Shown here piece by piece: positions 19,445-28,151 of a stretch of 64,000 bases of DNA. The notes beneath the pieces were generated by a model that ran no database searches, was not told where the DNA came from, and saw only the letters and a list, made by a program, of their open reading frames with translations. Numbering within the stretch: the first letter of the stretch is position 1; each line of letters begins with the position of its first letter. Both the position numbers and the translations under genes were made by a program. Origin of the DNA: Acididesulfobacillus acetoxydans (GTDB lineage: Bacteria > Bacillota > Desulfitobacteriia > Desulfitobacteriales > Desulfitobacteriaceae); the NCBI RefSeq assembly GCF_902729405.1, contig NZ_LR746496.1, forward strand, positions 3,472,001 to 3,536,000. The letters are read 5' to 3'.

Positions 19445-19669
19445 TCAATCCGCAAAACCGGGCGCACCGTCTTCTGCCCTGTCTTCGGCAGTGCGGGCCA
19501 CGACAAACTCCAGCCCCTGTTTCCTGCGCACCCGAACAACCCTAACCGCCCCGGCGGGCAAAATCCGTCCCCGGGGCCCGGTCCGCTGCACCGTGTACTC
19601 CAGTCCCAGGCTTTCCAGCTCCGCCTTTACCTCATCCCAAAGACACGCCAGCCAGCGCTCCTCGTTCAT
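19445..19669 (-). CDS. small hypothetical protein between frr and uppS
   Basis: A 74-residue protein. Its ATG at 19669 overlaps the frr stop (ATGA), with GGAAGT just upstream, which argues that it is translated. Composition is charged, with an N-terminal amphipathic helix ([19 protein letters not shown]) and strands such as [16 protein letters not shown] and GLEFVVART. It has no cysteine cluster or signal peptide. I do not recognise a named domain. From general knowledge, small unnamed genes do occur at this place in some Peptococcaceae, but I cannot verify homology. A role in ribosome recycling or envelope synthesis would be guesswork. Confidence 0.65.
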   Translation of the reverse strand: MNEERWLACLWDEVKAELESLGLEYTVQRTGPRGRILPAGAVRVVRVRRKQGLEFVVARTAEDRAEDGAPGFAD

Positions 19670-20223
19670 ACTTCCAGGATCTCTTTTTCTTTCAAATCCA
19701 GAATGTGGTCAATCTCTTTGACAAACTTATCCGTCATTTTCTGCAAGTCGTCCTGGGCCCTCTTCAGCTCGTCTTCCGTAGCTTTATGATCCTTCTCCAA
19801 CTTCTTCATATGGTCGTTGGCATCCCTACGCACGTTGCGCACGGCTACGCGGGACTCTTCAGCCTTTTTCTTCAAACTCTTGACGATTTCGCTGCGTTTT
19901 TCAGCCGTAAGCTGAGGGATAATGAGACGGATAACCACGCCGTCACTCGAAGGATTCAGACCGAGATCGGATTTCAAGATCGCCTTTTCAATCGACGGAA
20001 GCGTGGTTTTGTCCCAGGGCTGAATGGCTAATACCCTGGACTCGGGAACCGAAAGATTAGCCAACTGTTTAACCGGGGTGGGCGTACCGTAATAATCGAC
20101 CATCACTCTGTCCAAAAGGGCCGGATTGGCCCGCCCGGCGCGCACACTCCCATACTCCCTGCGCAAGGCCTCCACCCCTTTGCGCATTCTCTCTTCCGAA
20201 TCCTTGAGTACATCTTCAATCAT
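19666..20223 (-). CDS. frr: ribosome recycling factor
   Basis: 185 residues, the exact family length. It has the RRF hallmarks [42 protein letters not shown], the [15 protein letters not shown] domain-II strand, [19 protein letters not shown] and the C-terminal coiled helix ending in a [14 protein letters not shown] tail. RRF splits post-termination ribosomes with EF-G. It overlaps pyrH by 4 nt and the small downstream ORF by 4 nt. Confidence 0.97.
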   Translation of the reverse strand: MIEDVLKDSEERMRKGVEALRREYGSVRAGRANPALLDRVMVDYYGTPTPVKQLANLSVPESRVLAIQPWDKTTLPSIEKAILKSDLGLNPSSDGVVIRLIIPQLTAEKRSEIVKSLKKKAEESRVAVRNVRRDANDHMKKLEKDHKATEDELKRAQDDLQKMTDKFVKEIDHILDLKEKEILEV

Positions 20224-20945
20224 TCGTTGTCCCTCCCCACATAGGTCCCAATCGGCTGACCGATTATGACTTTCCTAATATTGCCTTTTTCGGTCAGGTT
20301 AAAGACAATCATCGGTATGTGATTGTCCATACACAGGGATGTCGCCGTAGAATCCATGACCCCAAGTCCTTGACTCAGAACATCCAAATACGACAGGTGC
20401 TCAAAGCGTTTGGCCCGCGGGTTTTTCAGCGGATCGGAATCGTAGACACCGTCGACCTGTTTGGCCATCAGGATGACCTCTGCCTCAATCTCCGCGGCCC
20501 GTAAAGCTGCCGTCGTATCAGTGGAAAAGTAAGGATTCCCCGTACCGGCCGCAAAAATCACGACCCGCCCTTTTTCCATGTGACGAATCGCCCGCCGGCG
20601 GATATAGGGCTCCGCGACCTGCCGCATTTCAATGGCAGACAGGACTCGGGTATCGGCACCGGCTTTTTCCAGGGCATCCTGAAGCGCCAGGGCGTTCATC
20701 ACCGTGGCCAACATTCCCATATAGTCGGCTGTTGCCCTTTCCATTCCCTGGGAGCTGCCGGCAATTCCCCGCCAGATATTTCCCCCTCCGACCACCAAAG
20801 CCACGTCGACTCCCATTTGGCGGACTTCAGTCACCTGTTCGGCCACGGAGACCAGCATATCATGGGCAATGCCAAAACCTTGGCTGCCGGCCAGAGCCTC
20901 CCCGCTCAGTTTCAGGACAATCCGGCGGTAACGCACTTCGTCCAT
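20220..20945 (-). CDS. pyrH: UMP kinase PyrH
   Basis: A 241-residue amino-acid-kinase-fold UMP kinase (UMP + ATP to UDP). It has [13 protein letters not shown] at the N-terminus, [13 protein letters not shown], the [19 protein letters not shown] helix, and [19 protein letters not shown] for nucleotide binding. ATG 20945 has GGAGG six nt upstream. About 120 nt and a strong terminator separate it from tsf, so pyrH-frr-uppS-cdsA-... likely has its own promoter in 20946-21030; none was clear. Confidence 0.97.
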   Translation of the reverse strand: MDEVRYRRIVLKLSGEALAGSQGFGIAHDMLVSVAEQVTEVRQMGVDVALVVGGGNIWRGIAGSSQGMERATADYMGMLATVMNALALQDALEKAGADTRVLSAIEMRQVAEPYIRRRAIRHMEKGRVVIFAAGTGNPYFSTDTTAALRAAEIEAEVILMAKQVDGVYDSDPLKNPRAKRFEHLSYLDVLSQGLGVMDSTATSLCMDNHIPMIVFNLTEKGNIRKVIIGQPIGTYVGRDNE

Positions 20946-21029
20946 CGGATACCTCCATATAAATTATTTCTACATCCAATCGGAAAAGTCCTCTTCGGCC
21001 CGCCAAGAAACATACCGGACCTGTTAAGG

Positions 21030-21055
21030 AAAAAGAGAACACCCTGGTGTTCTCT
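21030..21055 (-). terminator. rho-independent terminator downstream of tsf
   Basis: On the minus strand a 9-bp perfect stem AGAGAACAC / GTGTTCTCT with a 4-nt loop is followed directly by TTTTT. It lies 12-34 nt after the tsf stop and closes the rpsB-tsf unit. Confidence 0.85.
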
Positions 21056-21067
21056 GAAGAATGAGAC

Positions 21068-21721
21068 TCAGCGATTCATTTCTTTCATGACTTCAGAGGC
21101 AAAATCATCTTGACGCTTGGCCAGTCCCTCACCCAGTTCATAACGACTGAAACGGCGAATCACGACGCGCTCCCCTATCTTCGAGGTCTTTTCCAGCACC
21201 AGATCCTTGACCGTCACGTCGGGATCTTTGATGAAAGGCTGCTCCAGCAGGCAAATTTCTTTATAGAATTTCTCGATTCGTCCTTCCACCATCTTTTCGA
21301 TAATTTTCTCCGGTTTCCCTTCATTCAAGGCCTGAGCCCTGAAAATATCTTTGTTGTGCTGCAGGACCTCCGCGGGAACATCTTCCCTGCTGACGTATTG
21401 CGGATTTGCCGCCGCGATCTGCATAGCGACATCCCGGACAAAGGAGCGAAATTCCTCCCCCCGGGCCACAAAATCCGTCTCACAGTTAACCTCCACCAAG
21501 ACGCCGATCCTGCCCCCTCCGTGAATATATGACTCCACCAAACCTTCGGCTGCAATCCTGCCTTCCTTTTTGGCAGCGGCAGCCAGGCCTTTCACCCGCA
21601 AATAATCGATAGCCTTGTCCATATCCCCCGCGCATTCCGAGAGGGCTCTTTTGCAATCCATCATACCGGCCCCGGTTCTTTCCCGAAGCTCTTTCACCAT
21701 ACCCGCACTGATCACAGACAT
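21068..21721 (-). CDS. tsf: translation elongation factor Ts
   Basis: A 217-residue EF-Ts, the short form (E. coli and B. subtilis are about 280-290). The UBA-like N-terminus ([19 protein letters not shown]) and the EF-Tu-contacting core ([16 protein letters not shown] and [19 protein letters not shown]) are intact. ATG 21721 has GGAGG at 7-nt spacing; the TTG two codons earlier is too close to the site. Downstream partner of rpsB. Confidence 0.96.
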   Translation of the reverse strand: MSVISAGMVKELRERTGAGMMDCKRALSECAGDMDKAIDYLRVKGLAAAAKKEGRIAAEGLVESYIHGGGRIGVLVEVNCETDFVARGEEFRSFVRDVAMQIAAANPQYVSREDVPAEVLQHNKDIFRAQALNEGKPEKIIEKMVEGRIEKFYKEICLLEQPFIKDPDVTVKDLVLEKTSKIGERVVIRRFSRYELGEGLAKRQDDFASEVMKEMNR

Positions 21722-21770
21722 ATTCAAACCTCCAGACCGTTCTTTTTGCCCCAGTTCTCTTTACCTCATG

Positions 21771-21823
21771 AAAAAGGCAGGATGGCAGGGGCAATACGAA
21801 AACCGTCCCCTCTTCACCCTGCC
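21771..21823 (-). terminator. rpsB-tsf intercistronic hairpin with T-tract (possible attenuator)
   Basis: On the minus strand the outer stem GGCAGG / CCTGCC (21818-21823 with 21776-21781) encloses an inner AGGGG / CCCCT pairing and is followed by TTTTT. It lies between the rpsB stop and the tsf ribosome-binding site. Partial termination here would set the S2:EF-Ts ratio. The structure is visible; the function is inference. Confidence 0.55.
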
Positions 21824-21839
21824 CGCTTTTACCCGAACA

Positions 21840-22574
21840 TCACTCGGCAGCCGCTTCTGTATTCTCGGACGCTTCCTCCGCTTCATCCAAGCTGCCCTGC
21901 TGTCCTTCGAGAATTGCGTCAGCCATTTTCGAAGTGAGCAATTTCACGGCCCGGATGGCGTCGTCATTGGCCGGGATAATCACGTCGATCTCATCCGGAT
22001 CGCAATTCGTATCCACGATCCCCACGATCGGAATGTCCAACCGGCGTGCCTCGGCGACCGCAATCCTTTCTTTGCGCGGGTCGATCACGAAAAGGGCGCT
22101 GGGCAGTTTTTTCATGTTCTTAATTCCACCCAGGAAACGTTCCAGCTTGCCCATCTCGTGGCGCAGGTTGGCCACTTCTTTCTTCGGCAGGACATCGAAG
22201 ACCCCCTCCGACTCCATGCGCTCCAGGGCGTGCAGACGCTCAACCCGCTTTTGAATGGTCTGGAAGTTGGTAAGCATGCCTCCCAGCCATCTCTCGTTGA
22301 CATAGTACATGCCGCAACGCTCGGCTTCCTCACGTACGGACTCCTGTGCCTGTTTCTTGGTCCCGACAAAAAGCATAGTCCCGCCCTCGGCCGCCAAATC
22401 GCGGACGAAATTATAAGCTTCGTCCACCTTCTTGACTGTCTTCTGCAGATCAATGATATAAATACCATTGCGCTCCGTGAAGATGTAGCGTGCCATCTTA
22501 GGGTTCCAGCGACGCGTTTGATGACCGAAGTGAACACCGGCTTCCAGTAATTGTTTCATGGAAATAACAGCCAT
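21840..22574 (-). CDS. rpsB: 30S ribosomal protein S2
   Basis: A 244-residue S2 with [70 protein letters not shown] and [20 protein letters not shown], all signature stretches. It ends in a short acidic tail. ATG 22574 lies behind GAGGAGGTGC; the frame runs further upstream but without a site. First gene of the rpsB-tsf operon. Confidence 0.98.
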   Translation of the reverse strand: MAVISMKQLLEAGVHFGHQTRRWNPKMARYIFTERNGIYIIDLQKTVKKVDEAYNFVRDLAAEGGTMLFVGTKKQAQESVREEAERCGMYYVNERWLGGMLTNFQTIQKRVERLHALERMESEGVFDVLPKKEVANLRHEMGKLERFLGGIKNMKKLPSALFVIDPRKERIAVAEARRLDIPIVGIVDTNCDPDEIDVIIPANDDAIRAVKLLTSKMADAILEGQQGSLDEAEEASENTEAAAE

Positions 22575-22621
22575 TGTGTTGCACCTCCTCTCTTTGTTTT
22601 TCCTCCGCAGGTTCATCCCGA

Positions 22622-22652
22622 GGCGCCCCCCGGAAACCCGAGGACCGGCACC
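22622..22652 (-). promoter_or_regulatory. GC-rich leader hairpin upstream of rpsB
   Basis: In the presumed rpsB 5' leader, GGTGCC pairs with GGCGCC and inside it CCTCGG pairs with CCGGGG around a GTTT loop. It sits about 50-80 nt before the start codon. An S2 autoregulatory structure would be a natural role, but I cannot match it to a known Rfam S2 leader. Confidence 0.45.
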
Positions 22653-22691
22653 CCAATCCCTCTGCGTGTGTCGTTATGTCACACTGCGAAT

Positions 22692-22720
22692 AGAATATCA
22701 CACCCTACCCCGCAATGCAA
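22692..22720 (-). promoter_or_regulatory. putative sigma-A promoter of rpsB-tsf (extended -10)
   Basis: Minus strand TTGCAT, 17-nt spacer, TATTCT, with TG one base before the -10 (TGATATTCT), an extended -10 arrangement. The predicted start at about 22685 gives a ~110-nt leader containing the hairpin at 22622-22652. Confidence 0.5.
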
Positions 22721-22863
22721 CATGCAGGCGGGTTCTTCAAGCAACTCGGACGGGATCCGTATGCGCTTGCCCGTCCGGCAGCTATTTTCCTGCTCTGTCG
22801 GCTGCACTTTTGCGGCATGGGAGTCTGCCCCTGAATAGTCACGAAAAGGTTCGGATCTCCGCC

Positions 22864-23652
22864 CTAGCCGCGCTTGGTATACTTCTCCAGTTCGTCGAGC
22901 AGATAATCGTTCAATACCCGGATGTAAGTCCCTTTCATGCCTAAGGATTTGGACTCGATTACCCCGGCTGATTCAAACTTGCGCAGGGCGTTGACGATGA
23001 CCGACCTCGTGATCCCCACCCGGTCGGCAATTTTGCTCGCCACCAGCAAACCGTCCCCGCCTCCTAATTCGGCAAAGATGTGCTCCACCGCTTCCAGTTC
23101 GGAATAGGAAAGCGTACCCACGGCAATTTGCACCGCCGCTTTTTTACGTGCTTCTTCTTCGGCCCGTTCCGCCTTGACCCTTAGGATCTCCATACCCACC
23201 ACGGTCGCGCCGTATTCGGCCAAGACCAAATCCCCGTCCGTAAACTCCTGGTCAAACTTGGCGAGCACTAAAGTGCCCACCCGTTCGCCGCCGCCCATGA
23301 TCGGAACGACTGTCGTGATCTTATTGCTGAATTGGCAGCGTTCCTTATAATTGAAGACACAACCGTTGGCCACCTGAGTCGAATTGGCCGTAGTTTCCGT
23401 GATCTTCATCAATCCTTCATTATAGACCTCGGGAAACCGTTCCGAATGGACGACAATATCTTCCATAGTTCCGCAGGCGAAATCCTGCATAAAACTGTAA
23501 CCGAGGATTTTGCCCCGCCTGCCTACGATGTAACAATTTGCCTCGACAGCCTGCCTCAACACCTTGGCCATCTCCTCAAAATCGACCGGATGGCCGGCAG
23601 CCCGCTGTATAAGCCTATTTATAGTCCTGGTTTTTTCTAACAAGGTTCGCAC
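22864..23652 (-). CDS. codY: GTP- and branched-chain-amino-acid-sensing repressor CodY
   Basis: A 262-residue CodY, global regulator of nutrient limitation in Firmicutes. The N-terminal GAF domain (to ~155) includes [19 protein letters not shown] and [19 protein letters not shown], and a linker helix leads to the C-terminal winged helix with [20 protein letters not shown]. The start is GTG at 23652 behind GGAGG at 8 nt. It is the last gene of the xerC-hslV-hslU-codY group, as in B. subtilis (codV-W-X-Y). Here rpsB follows directly; the flagellar cluster that separates them in Bacillus is not present. Confidence 0.97.
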   Translation of the reverse strand: MRTLLEKTRTINRLIQRAAGHPVDFEEMAKVLRQAVEANCYIVGRRGKILGYSFMQDFACGTMEDIVVHSERFPEVYNEGLMKITETTANSTQVANGCVFNYKERCQFSNKITTVVPIMGGGERVGTLVLAKFDQEFTDGDLVLAEYGATVVGMEILRVKAERAEEEARKKAAVQIAVGTLSYSELEAVEHIFAELGGGDGLLVASKIADRVGITRSVIVNALRKFESAGVIESKSLGMKGTYIRVLNDYLLDELEKYTKRG

Positions 23653-23784
23653 GGAAATTTCCTCCTTTTTTCGTTCCCAACAAAAGTTCCTTCAAGAATT
23701 GGACTGTTCCGTTTTCCGGAGAAGGCCCCCTCGGAACCAAACATTCCGCTTCCCGGGGACTGTCCTTTTGAAATGAAAATCACT

Positions 23785-25164
23785 TTACAAGATGTAGCGG
23801 GAAAGATCTTGGTTGCGGGCGACATCGCCCAGCCGGTGCTGAACATACTCCCGGTTAACCGTGACCGTATAATCTTCCGGAAGCTCGGACGCTTCAAAAG
23901 ACAATTCCTCTAAAACTTTCTCCACGATAGTATGCAGGCGGCGAGCTCCGATATTTTCAGTGCTGGAATTCACCTGAAAGGCCACCCCCGCTATTTCCTC
24001 TATAGCATTCTCGCTAAATTCAACCCTTATTCCTTCCGTTTCCAATAAGGCGGCGTACTGCTTAATCAGGGATGATTGTGGCTCAGTCAGGATGCGCCTG
24101 AAATCCTCAACACTCAGCGACTCCAGTTCCACCCGGATGGGGAACCGTCCCTGCAACTCCGGAATCAAGTCCGAGGGTTTGCTGACATGAAAAGCCCCGG
24201 CCGCAATAAAAAGCATATGGTCCGTCTTCACCGGCCCGTATTTCGTGTTGACCGTGGACCCTTCGACGATGGGTAAAATATCCCGCTGCACTCCTCCGCG
24301 GGAAACGTCGGGGCCGGAGGCTTCCCGCCCGGCAATCTTATCGATCTCGTCCAGGAAGACGATCCCTTCCTGTTCGGCCCGCCGGATGGCCTCCTGCACC
24401 GCGGCATCCTGATCGATCAGGTTTTGGGCCTCTTCCTGGATCAGAATTTTGCGTGCCTCCCGCACCGTCACTTTCCGTTTCTTCCGTTTCTTGGGCAGCA
24501 TACCGGCCATCATATCCTGGAGGTTGATCCCTATCTCCAGGCCGCTCCCGCCCAACATGTCTGTAAGGGGTGTGCTTTCTTCCACTTCGATCTCGATTTC
24601 GCGCTCTTCGAGCTCTCCCCGGCGCAATTGTTCGGCAGCCCGTTCCCGTCCTCTTTCAACTTCCGCCGAAGGTTTGGCCTCTTCCTGAGGTGGATTCTGC
24701 CCTCCGAATAAAGCCTGAAAAGGATTGAAGTTCGTGTTTTCGCTCTGCTTGCCGGGGACCAGCAAGGCGGTCAGGCGCTTCTCGGCATTCACGGCCGCCT
24801 GGGCCTCCACTTGGCCCATGCGCTCGGCCTTGACCATGCGCAGCGAGCTCTCCGCTAAGTCCCGGACGATCGACTCCACATCCCGGCCGACATAACCCAC
24901 TTCCGTAAATTTGGTCGCTTCAACCTTAATGAACGGCGCCCGCACGAGCTTGGCCAAGCGCCGCGCTATCTCCGTCTTGCCTACCCCTGTCGGCCCAATC
25001 ATGAGGATGTTCTTCGGCAGAATCTCGTCCCTCAGCTCTTCCGTCAGCTTCTGGCGGCGGTAACGATTGCGCAGGGCGATAGCCACGGCCCGTTTGGCTT
25101 GTTTTTGACCGACAATATACCGATCAAGCTCTTTAACAATCTCCCGGGGTGTTAACTGTTCCAT
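23785..25164 (-). CDS. hslU: ATP-dependent protease ATPase subunit HslU (ClpY)
   Basis: A 459-residue AAA+ unfoldase, partner of HslV. It has [20 protein letters not shown] at the N-terminus, Walker [32 protein letters not shown] (pore loop), an intermediate I-domain rich in Glu (~110-240), Walker [13 protein letters not shown], sensor 1 FIAAGAFH and the C-terminal RHxxL-type tail ending DLSRYIL, which inserts into HslV. It lies 2 nt downstream of hslV. Confidence 0.97.
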   Translation of the reverse strand: MEQLTPREIVKELDRYIVGQKQAKRAVAIALRNRYRRQKLTEELRDEILPKNILMIGPTGVGKTEIARRLAKLVRAPFIKVEATKFTEVGYVGRDVESIVRDLAESSLRMVKAERMGQVEAQAAVNAEKRLTALLVPGKQSENTNFNPFQALFGGQNPPQEEAKPSAEVERGRERAAEQLRRGELEEREIEIEVEESTPLTDMLGGSGLEIGINLQDMMAGMLPKKRKKRKVTVREARKILIQEEAQNLIDQDAAVQEAIRRAEQEGIVFLDEIDKIAGREASGPDVSRGGVQRDILPIVEGSTVNTKYGPVKTDHMLFIAAGAFHVSKPSDLIPELQGRFPIRVELESLSVEDFRRILTEPQSSLIKQYAALLETEGIRVEFSENAIEEIAGVAFQVNSSTENIGARRLHTIVEKVLEELSFEASELPEDYTVTVNREYVQHRLGDVARNQDLSRYIL

Positions 25165-25166
25165 TC

Positions 25167-25697
25167 TTAGAGTTCCTCCATCGTTATCCGGTCATTGGTA
25201 TAAACACAAATGGACGCGGCGATTTGCATCGCTTCCGTCACCAGCTTTCCCGCCGGCAAATCCGTATGCTTGGCCAGGGCCCGGGCAGCGGCCAGAGCAT
25301 AGTTTCCGCCGGAACCAATGGCCATGATTCCGTCATCCGGTTCAATCACTTCTCCCGAACCGGATATGAGCAGCAGGTTTTGGCGGTCGGCAACCAGGAG
25401 CAGGGCCTCCAAATTCTTCAGCATTTTATCCGTGCGCCACTCCTTGGCCAATTCCACAGCACTGCGTTGCAAGTTCCCGTGGTATTCTTCCAGCTTTTGC
25501 TCGAACTTTTCGAAAAGCGTGAACGCATCAGCCACAGAACCGGCAAATCCCGCAATCACCTGACCGTGAAACAAGCGCCGCACCTTGCGGGCCCCATGCT
25601 TCATCACTGTGGCCTGGCCGAATGTGACCTGGCCGTCCCCCGCCATCGCCACCTGCTCACCTTTTTTCACCGCTACAATCGTCGTGGCATGAAACAC
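25167..25697 (-). CDS. hslV: ATP-dependent protease peptidase subunit HslV (ClpQ)
   Basis: Proteasome-beta-like peptidase. [19 protein letters not shown] places the likely N-terminal nucleophile Thr after a short propeptide; [18 protein letters not shown] and [17 protein letters not shown] are conserved. B. subtilis ClpQ uses Ser, whereas this protein retains Thr-Thr. The start is ambiguous: TTG 25703 lies one nt after GGAGG, whereas GTG 25697 has a 7-nt spacing and is preferred (MFHATT...). A strong promoter lies directly upstream. Confidence 0.94.
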   Translation of the reverse strand: MFHATTIVAVKKGEQVAMAGDGQVTFGQATVMKHGARKVRRLFHGQVIAGFAGSVADAFTLFEKFEQKLEEYHGNLQRSAVELAKEWRTDKMLKNLEALLLVADRQNLLLISGSGEVIEPDDGIMAIGSGGNYALAAARALAKHTDLPAGKLVTEAMQIAASICVYTNDRITMEEL

Positions 25698-25721
25698 CGG
25701 CAATCCTCCTTACAACGCACA

Positions 25722-25750
25722 AGTTTACTTGGAAATCCGCCCTGAGTCAA
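25722..25750 (-). promoter_or_regulatory. sigma-A promoter of hslV-hslU(-codY)
   Basis: Minus strand TTGACT, exactly 17 nt, TAAACT (5/6 and 4/6 to consensus), ending about 25 nt before the hslV start codon. It separates hslVU-codY transcription from xerC, whose stop is about 165 nt upstream of the -35. Confidence 0.7.
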
Positions 25751-25912
25751 GAGTAATTGTAGTCAATTAACGTCTTTTTGCGAAAATTTCACAGAGTTTT
25801 AACATAGCGCCCCAAAATCCGGCGGAAACCGTCCCCAAAATCAGAGTAAGGAGTCTCCGCACTGCGGCGCGTTCACGCCGGCTCACCGTACAGCACCGTC
25901 CGCCGACACCGG

Positions 25913-26806
25913 CTAGGCCTTGGCTCTGGGATGGGTACCCCTGTAGACCTCTTTTAAACGTTCTCTGGTCAAGTGCGTGTAGATCTGAGTTGAAGATAAT
26001 TTCTCGTGCCCCAGAAGTTCCTGGACACTTCTCAGGTCGGCGCCCCCGTCCAGCAGGTGGGTGGCGAAGGTATGCCTGAGCATATGCGGGTGAACATGGC
26101 ATTCCAGAGCGGCCTTCTCCACCAGGTTGTCGAGAATCCGCCGCACCGAGCGGGCAGATAATCTGGCGCCCCGGTTGTTGAGCAGAAGCGCCTCCTCCCG
26201 GTCATGGCGGGCCGAGGTATAACGGTTGACCGCCCCCCGGCAAGGAGCGGTCATAGGGATAACCCTTTCTTTGCTTCCTTTCCCCTTCACCCGGACCAGG
26301 CCCGCTTCACAATCCACATCCTGCCGGTCCAAGCCCACTAACTCACTGACTCTCAGCCCGGAACCGTATAACATCTCCAAAAGAACCTGATTCCTGAGCC
26401 CCAGCACCGTGTCTTGCACCGGCGAGCGCATTAGTTTTTCCACTTGCTCCGCATAGAGAAAATCCGGCAATTTCCGTCCTAATTTCGGACTGGCCACTCT
26501 TCTGACCGGATTAACCGTGACGATCCCTTCGCGGCAAAGAAACTTAAAGAACGTACGCAAAGCCGCCAATTTGCGGGCGATGCTTTTCCGGGCCAGCCCC
26601 TTCTCGGCCAGCAGCCCGAAGAAGGCCCTGATCGTCCTGAGGTCCACCCGCGCGACCTCAAGTTCTTCCGGCTCAACCCCCAGACGGTCAGCCGCAAAGG
26701 AAAGAAACTGGTTCAAATCGGTCTGGTAAGCGGCGATGGTCCGGCCGGCGCGGTTCAAAGAAACCTGCTGCCCGTAAAAAAGCGACAGAGCCTCATCCCA
26801 GGTCAT
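25913..26806 (-). CDS. xerC: tyrosine recombinase XerC
   Basis: A tyrosine recombinase of about 298 residues that resolves chromosome dimers at dif. The N-terminal SAM-like core-binding domain (AAYQTDLNQFLSF, RKSIARKLAALRTFFKFL) precedes the catalytic domain with R (GSGLRVSELVGL), K (KGSKERVIPM), HMLRHTFATHLLDGG (HxxR), LLGHEKLSSTQIYTHL (H and nucleophile Tyr). Start: ATG 26806 (MTWDEALSLF) or GTG 26815 (MSGMTWD...); both overlap the trmFO 3' end and neither has a decisive site. The genomic context trmFO-xerC-hslV supports the housekeeping XerC role rather than a phage integrase. Confidence 0.93.
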   Translation of the reverse strand: MTWDEALSLFYGQQVSLNRAGRTIAAYQTDLNQFLSFAADRLGVEPEELEVARVDLRTIRAFFGLLAEKGLARKSIARKLAALRTFFKFLCREGIVTVNPVRRVASPKLGRKLPDFLYAEQVEKLMRSPVQDTVLGLRNQVLLEMLYGSGLRVSELVGLDRQDVDCEAGLVRVKGKGSKERVIPMTAPCRGAVNRYTSARHDREEALLLNNRGARLSARSVRRILDNLVEKAALECHVHPHMLRHTFATHLLDGGADLRSVQELLGHEKLSSTQIYTHLTRERLKEVYRGTHPRAKA

Positions 26807-28127
26807 CCCGCTCACCTGCCCTCAGACCGCTCTCCGCCAAAAAAACATTTAACGCCTCCAAAGCGCGGGCGGAGAGCCTGGCGTTTTTTTCTCGTTTCCC
26901 TTTGATTCGTTCCGGCAAGGGCGGCAGCAAACCGAAATTGACGTTCATCGGCTGAAAGTCCTGACTGGGGGAGCCCTCTAAATGCCGGGCCAATCCGCCC
27001 AAGGCCGTTTCGGCCGGAAAAGTCAGGGTCGGTTGTCCAGCCAAACGGCGCCAGGCGTTTAACCCTGCTGTGAGCCCGCTGGCCGCTGATTCGATATACC
27101 CTTCCACCCCGGTCATCTGCCCGGCGAAGAAAATCCGCTCGTCCCGGCGCAGGCTGAAGTCCGCCCTCAGAACCTTGGGGGCGTTGAGAAACGTATTGCG
27201 ATGCATCACCCCATAGCGCACAAATTCCGCCTGCTCCAGTCCCGGGATCAAACGGAACACCCGCTTTTGTTCCGGCCATTTCAAATGGGTTTGAAAACCG
27301 ACCAGATTAAATAATGTCCCGGCCAGGTTTTCTTTGCGCAGCTGAACCACGGCAAAAGGCTGCCGTCCTGTGTGCGGGTCGATCAAACCGACCGGCTTCA
27401 ACGGACCGAAAGCCAAGGTCTGAGGGCCCCGGGCAGCCATCACTTCCACGGGCATACAACCTTCAAACACCCTGCCCTGTTCAAAACCCGGTACAATCGC
27501 CGTCTCCGCCCCGACCAATTCCCGGCAAAAGCGCTCATAGTCCGACTTGTCCAGGGGACAGTTGACATAATCCGCCTCTCCTTTGTCATAGCGGGAGGCC
27601 CAAAAAGCCTTATCAAAATCAATCGACTCCAAAGTTACGATGGGTGCCGCCGCGTCGAAAAAAGACAGCGCATTTTCGCCGGTGATACGGGCGATATCCT
27701 CGGCCAAAGGACCGGCAGTCAGCGGACCGCTGGCCACCACAACCACACCTGCCGCCGGTATTTTCGCGATCTCCCGGCGTACGATCCTGACCCGCGGCTG
27801 TCCTTGCAACCCAGCCGTCACTTCCCGGGCAAAGCCCTCGCGGTCCACTGCCAAAGCTCCTCCCGCCGGGACCCGGTGCTTATCGGCCGCCCGCATGATT
27901 AACGAATCTAAACGGCGCATTTCCTCTTTCAGGAGGCCGGCTGCATTCTCCAGTCCCGCAGCCCGTAAAGAATTGCTGCAAACCAGCTCGGCCAGATCCC
28001 CGGTATGGTGAGCGGGGGTCTGCCGGAGCGGGCGCATTTCATAGATGACGACCTCCACCCCGTGCCGTGCCAACTGCCAGGCCGCCTCAGAACCGGCCAG
28101 CCCTCCCCCGATGATCTCAACTTGCAT
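26793..28127 (-). CDS. trmFO: methylenetetrahydrofolate-tRNA-(uracil-5-)-methyltransferase TrmFO
   Basis: A 444-residue FAD- and folate-dependent enzyme forming m5U54 in the tRNA T-loop (GidA-like fold). It has MQVEIIGGGLAGSEAAWQLA (FAD Rossmann), LVCSNSLRAAGLENAAGLLKEEMR, NCPLDKSDYERF, FEGCMPVEVMAARG, and GQMTGVEGYIESAASGL. ATG 28127 follows GGGAG at 8 nt; a TTG at 28142 is inside the ribosome-binding site. Located between topA and xerC as in Bacillus. Confidence 0.96.
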   Translation of the reverse strand: MQVEIIGGGLAGSEAAWQLARHGVEVVIYEMRPLRQTPAHHTGDLAELVCSNSLRAAGLENAAGLLKEEMRRLDSLIMRAADKHRVPAGGALAVDREGFAREVTAGLQGQPRVRIVRREIAKIPAAGVVVVASGPLTAGPLAEDIARITGENALSFFDAAAPIVTLESIDFDKAFWASRYDKGEADYVNCPLDKSDYERFCRELVGAETAIVPGFEQGRVFEGCMPVEVMAARGPQTLAFGPLKPVGLIDPHTGRQPFAVVQLRKENLAGTLFNLVGFQTHLKWPEQKRVFRLIPGLEQAEFVRYGVMHRNTFLNAPKVLRADFSLRRDERIFFAGQMTGVEGYIESAASGLTAGLNAWRRLAGQPTLTFPAETALGGLARHLEGSPSQDFQPMNVNFGLLPPLPERIKGKREKNARLSARALEALNVFLAESGLRAGERDDLG

Positions 28128-28151
28128 ACCCTGCTCTCCCAATTCTCCAAG

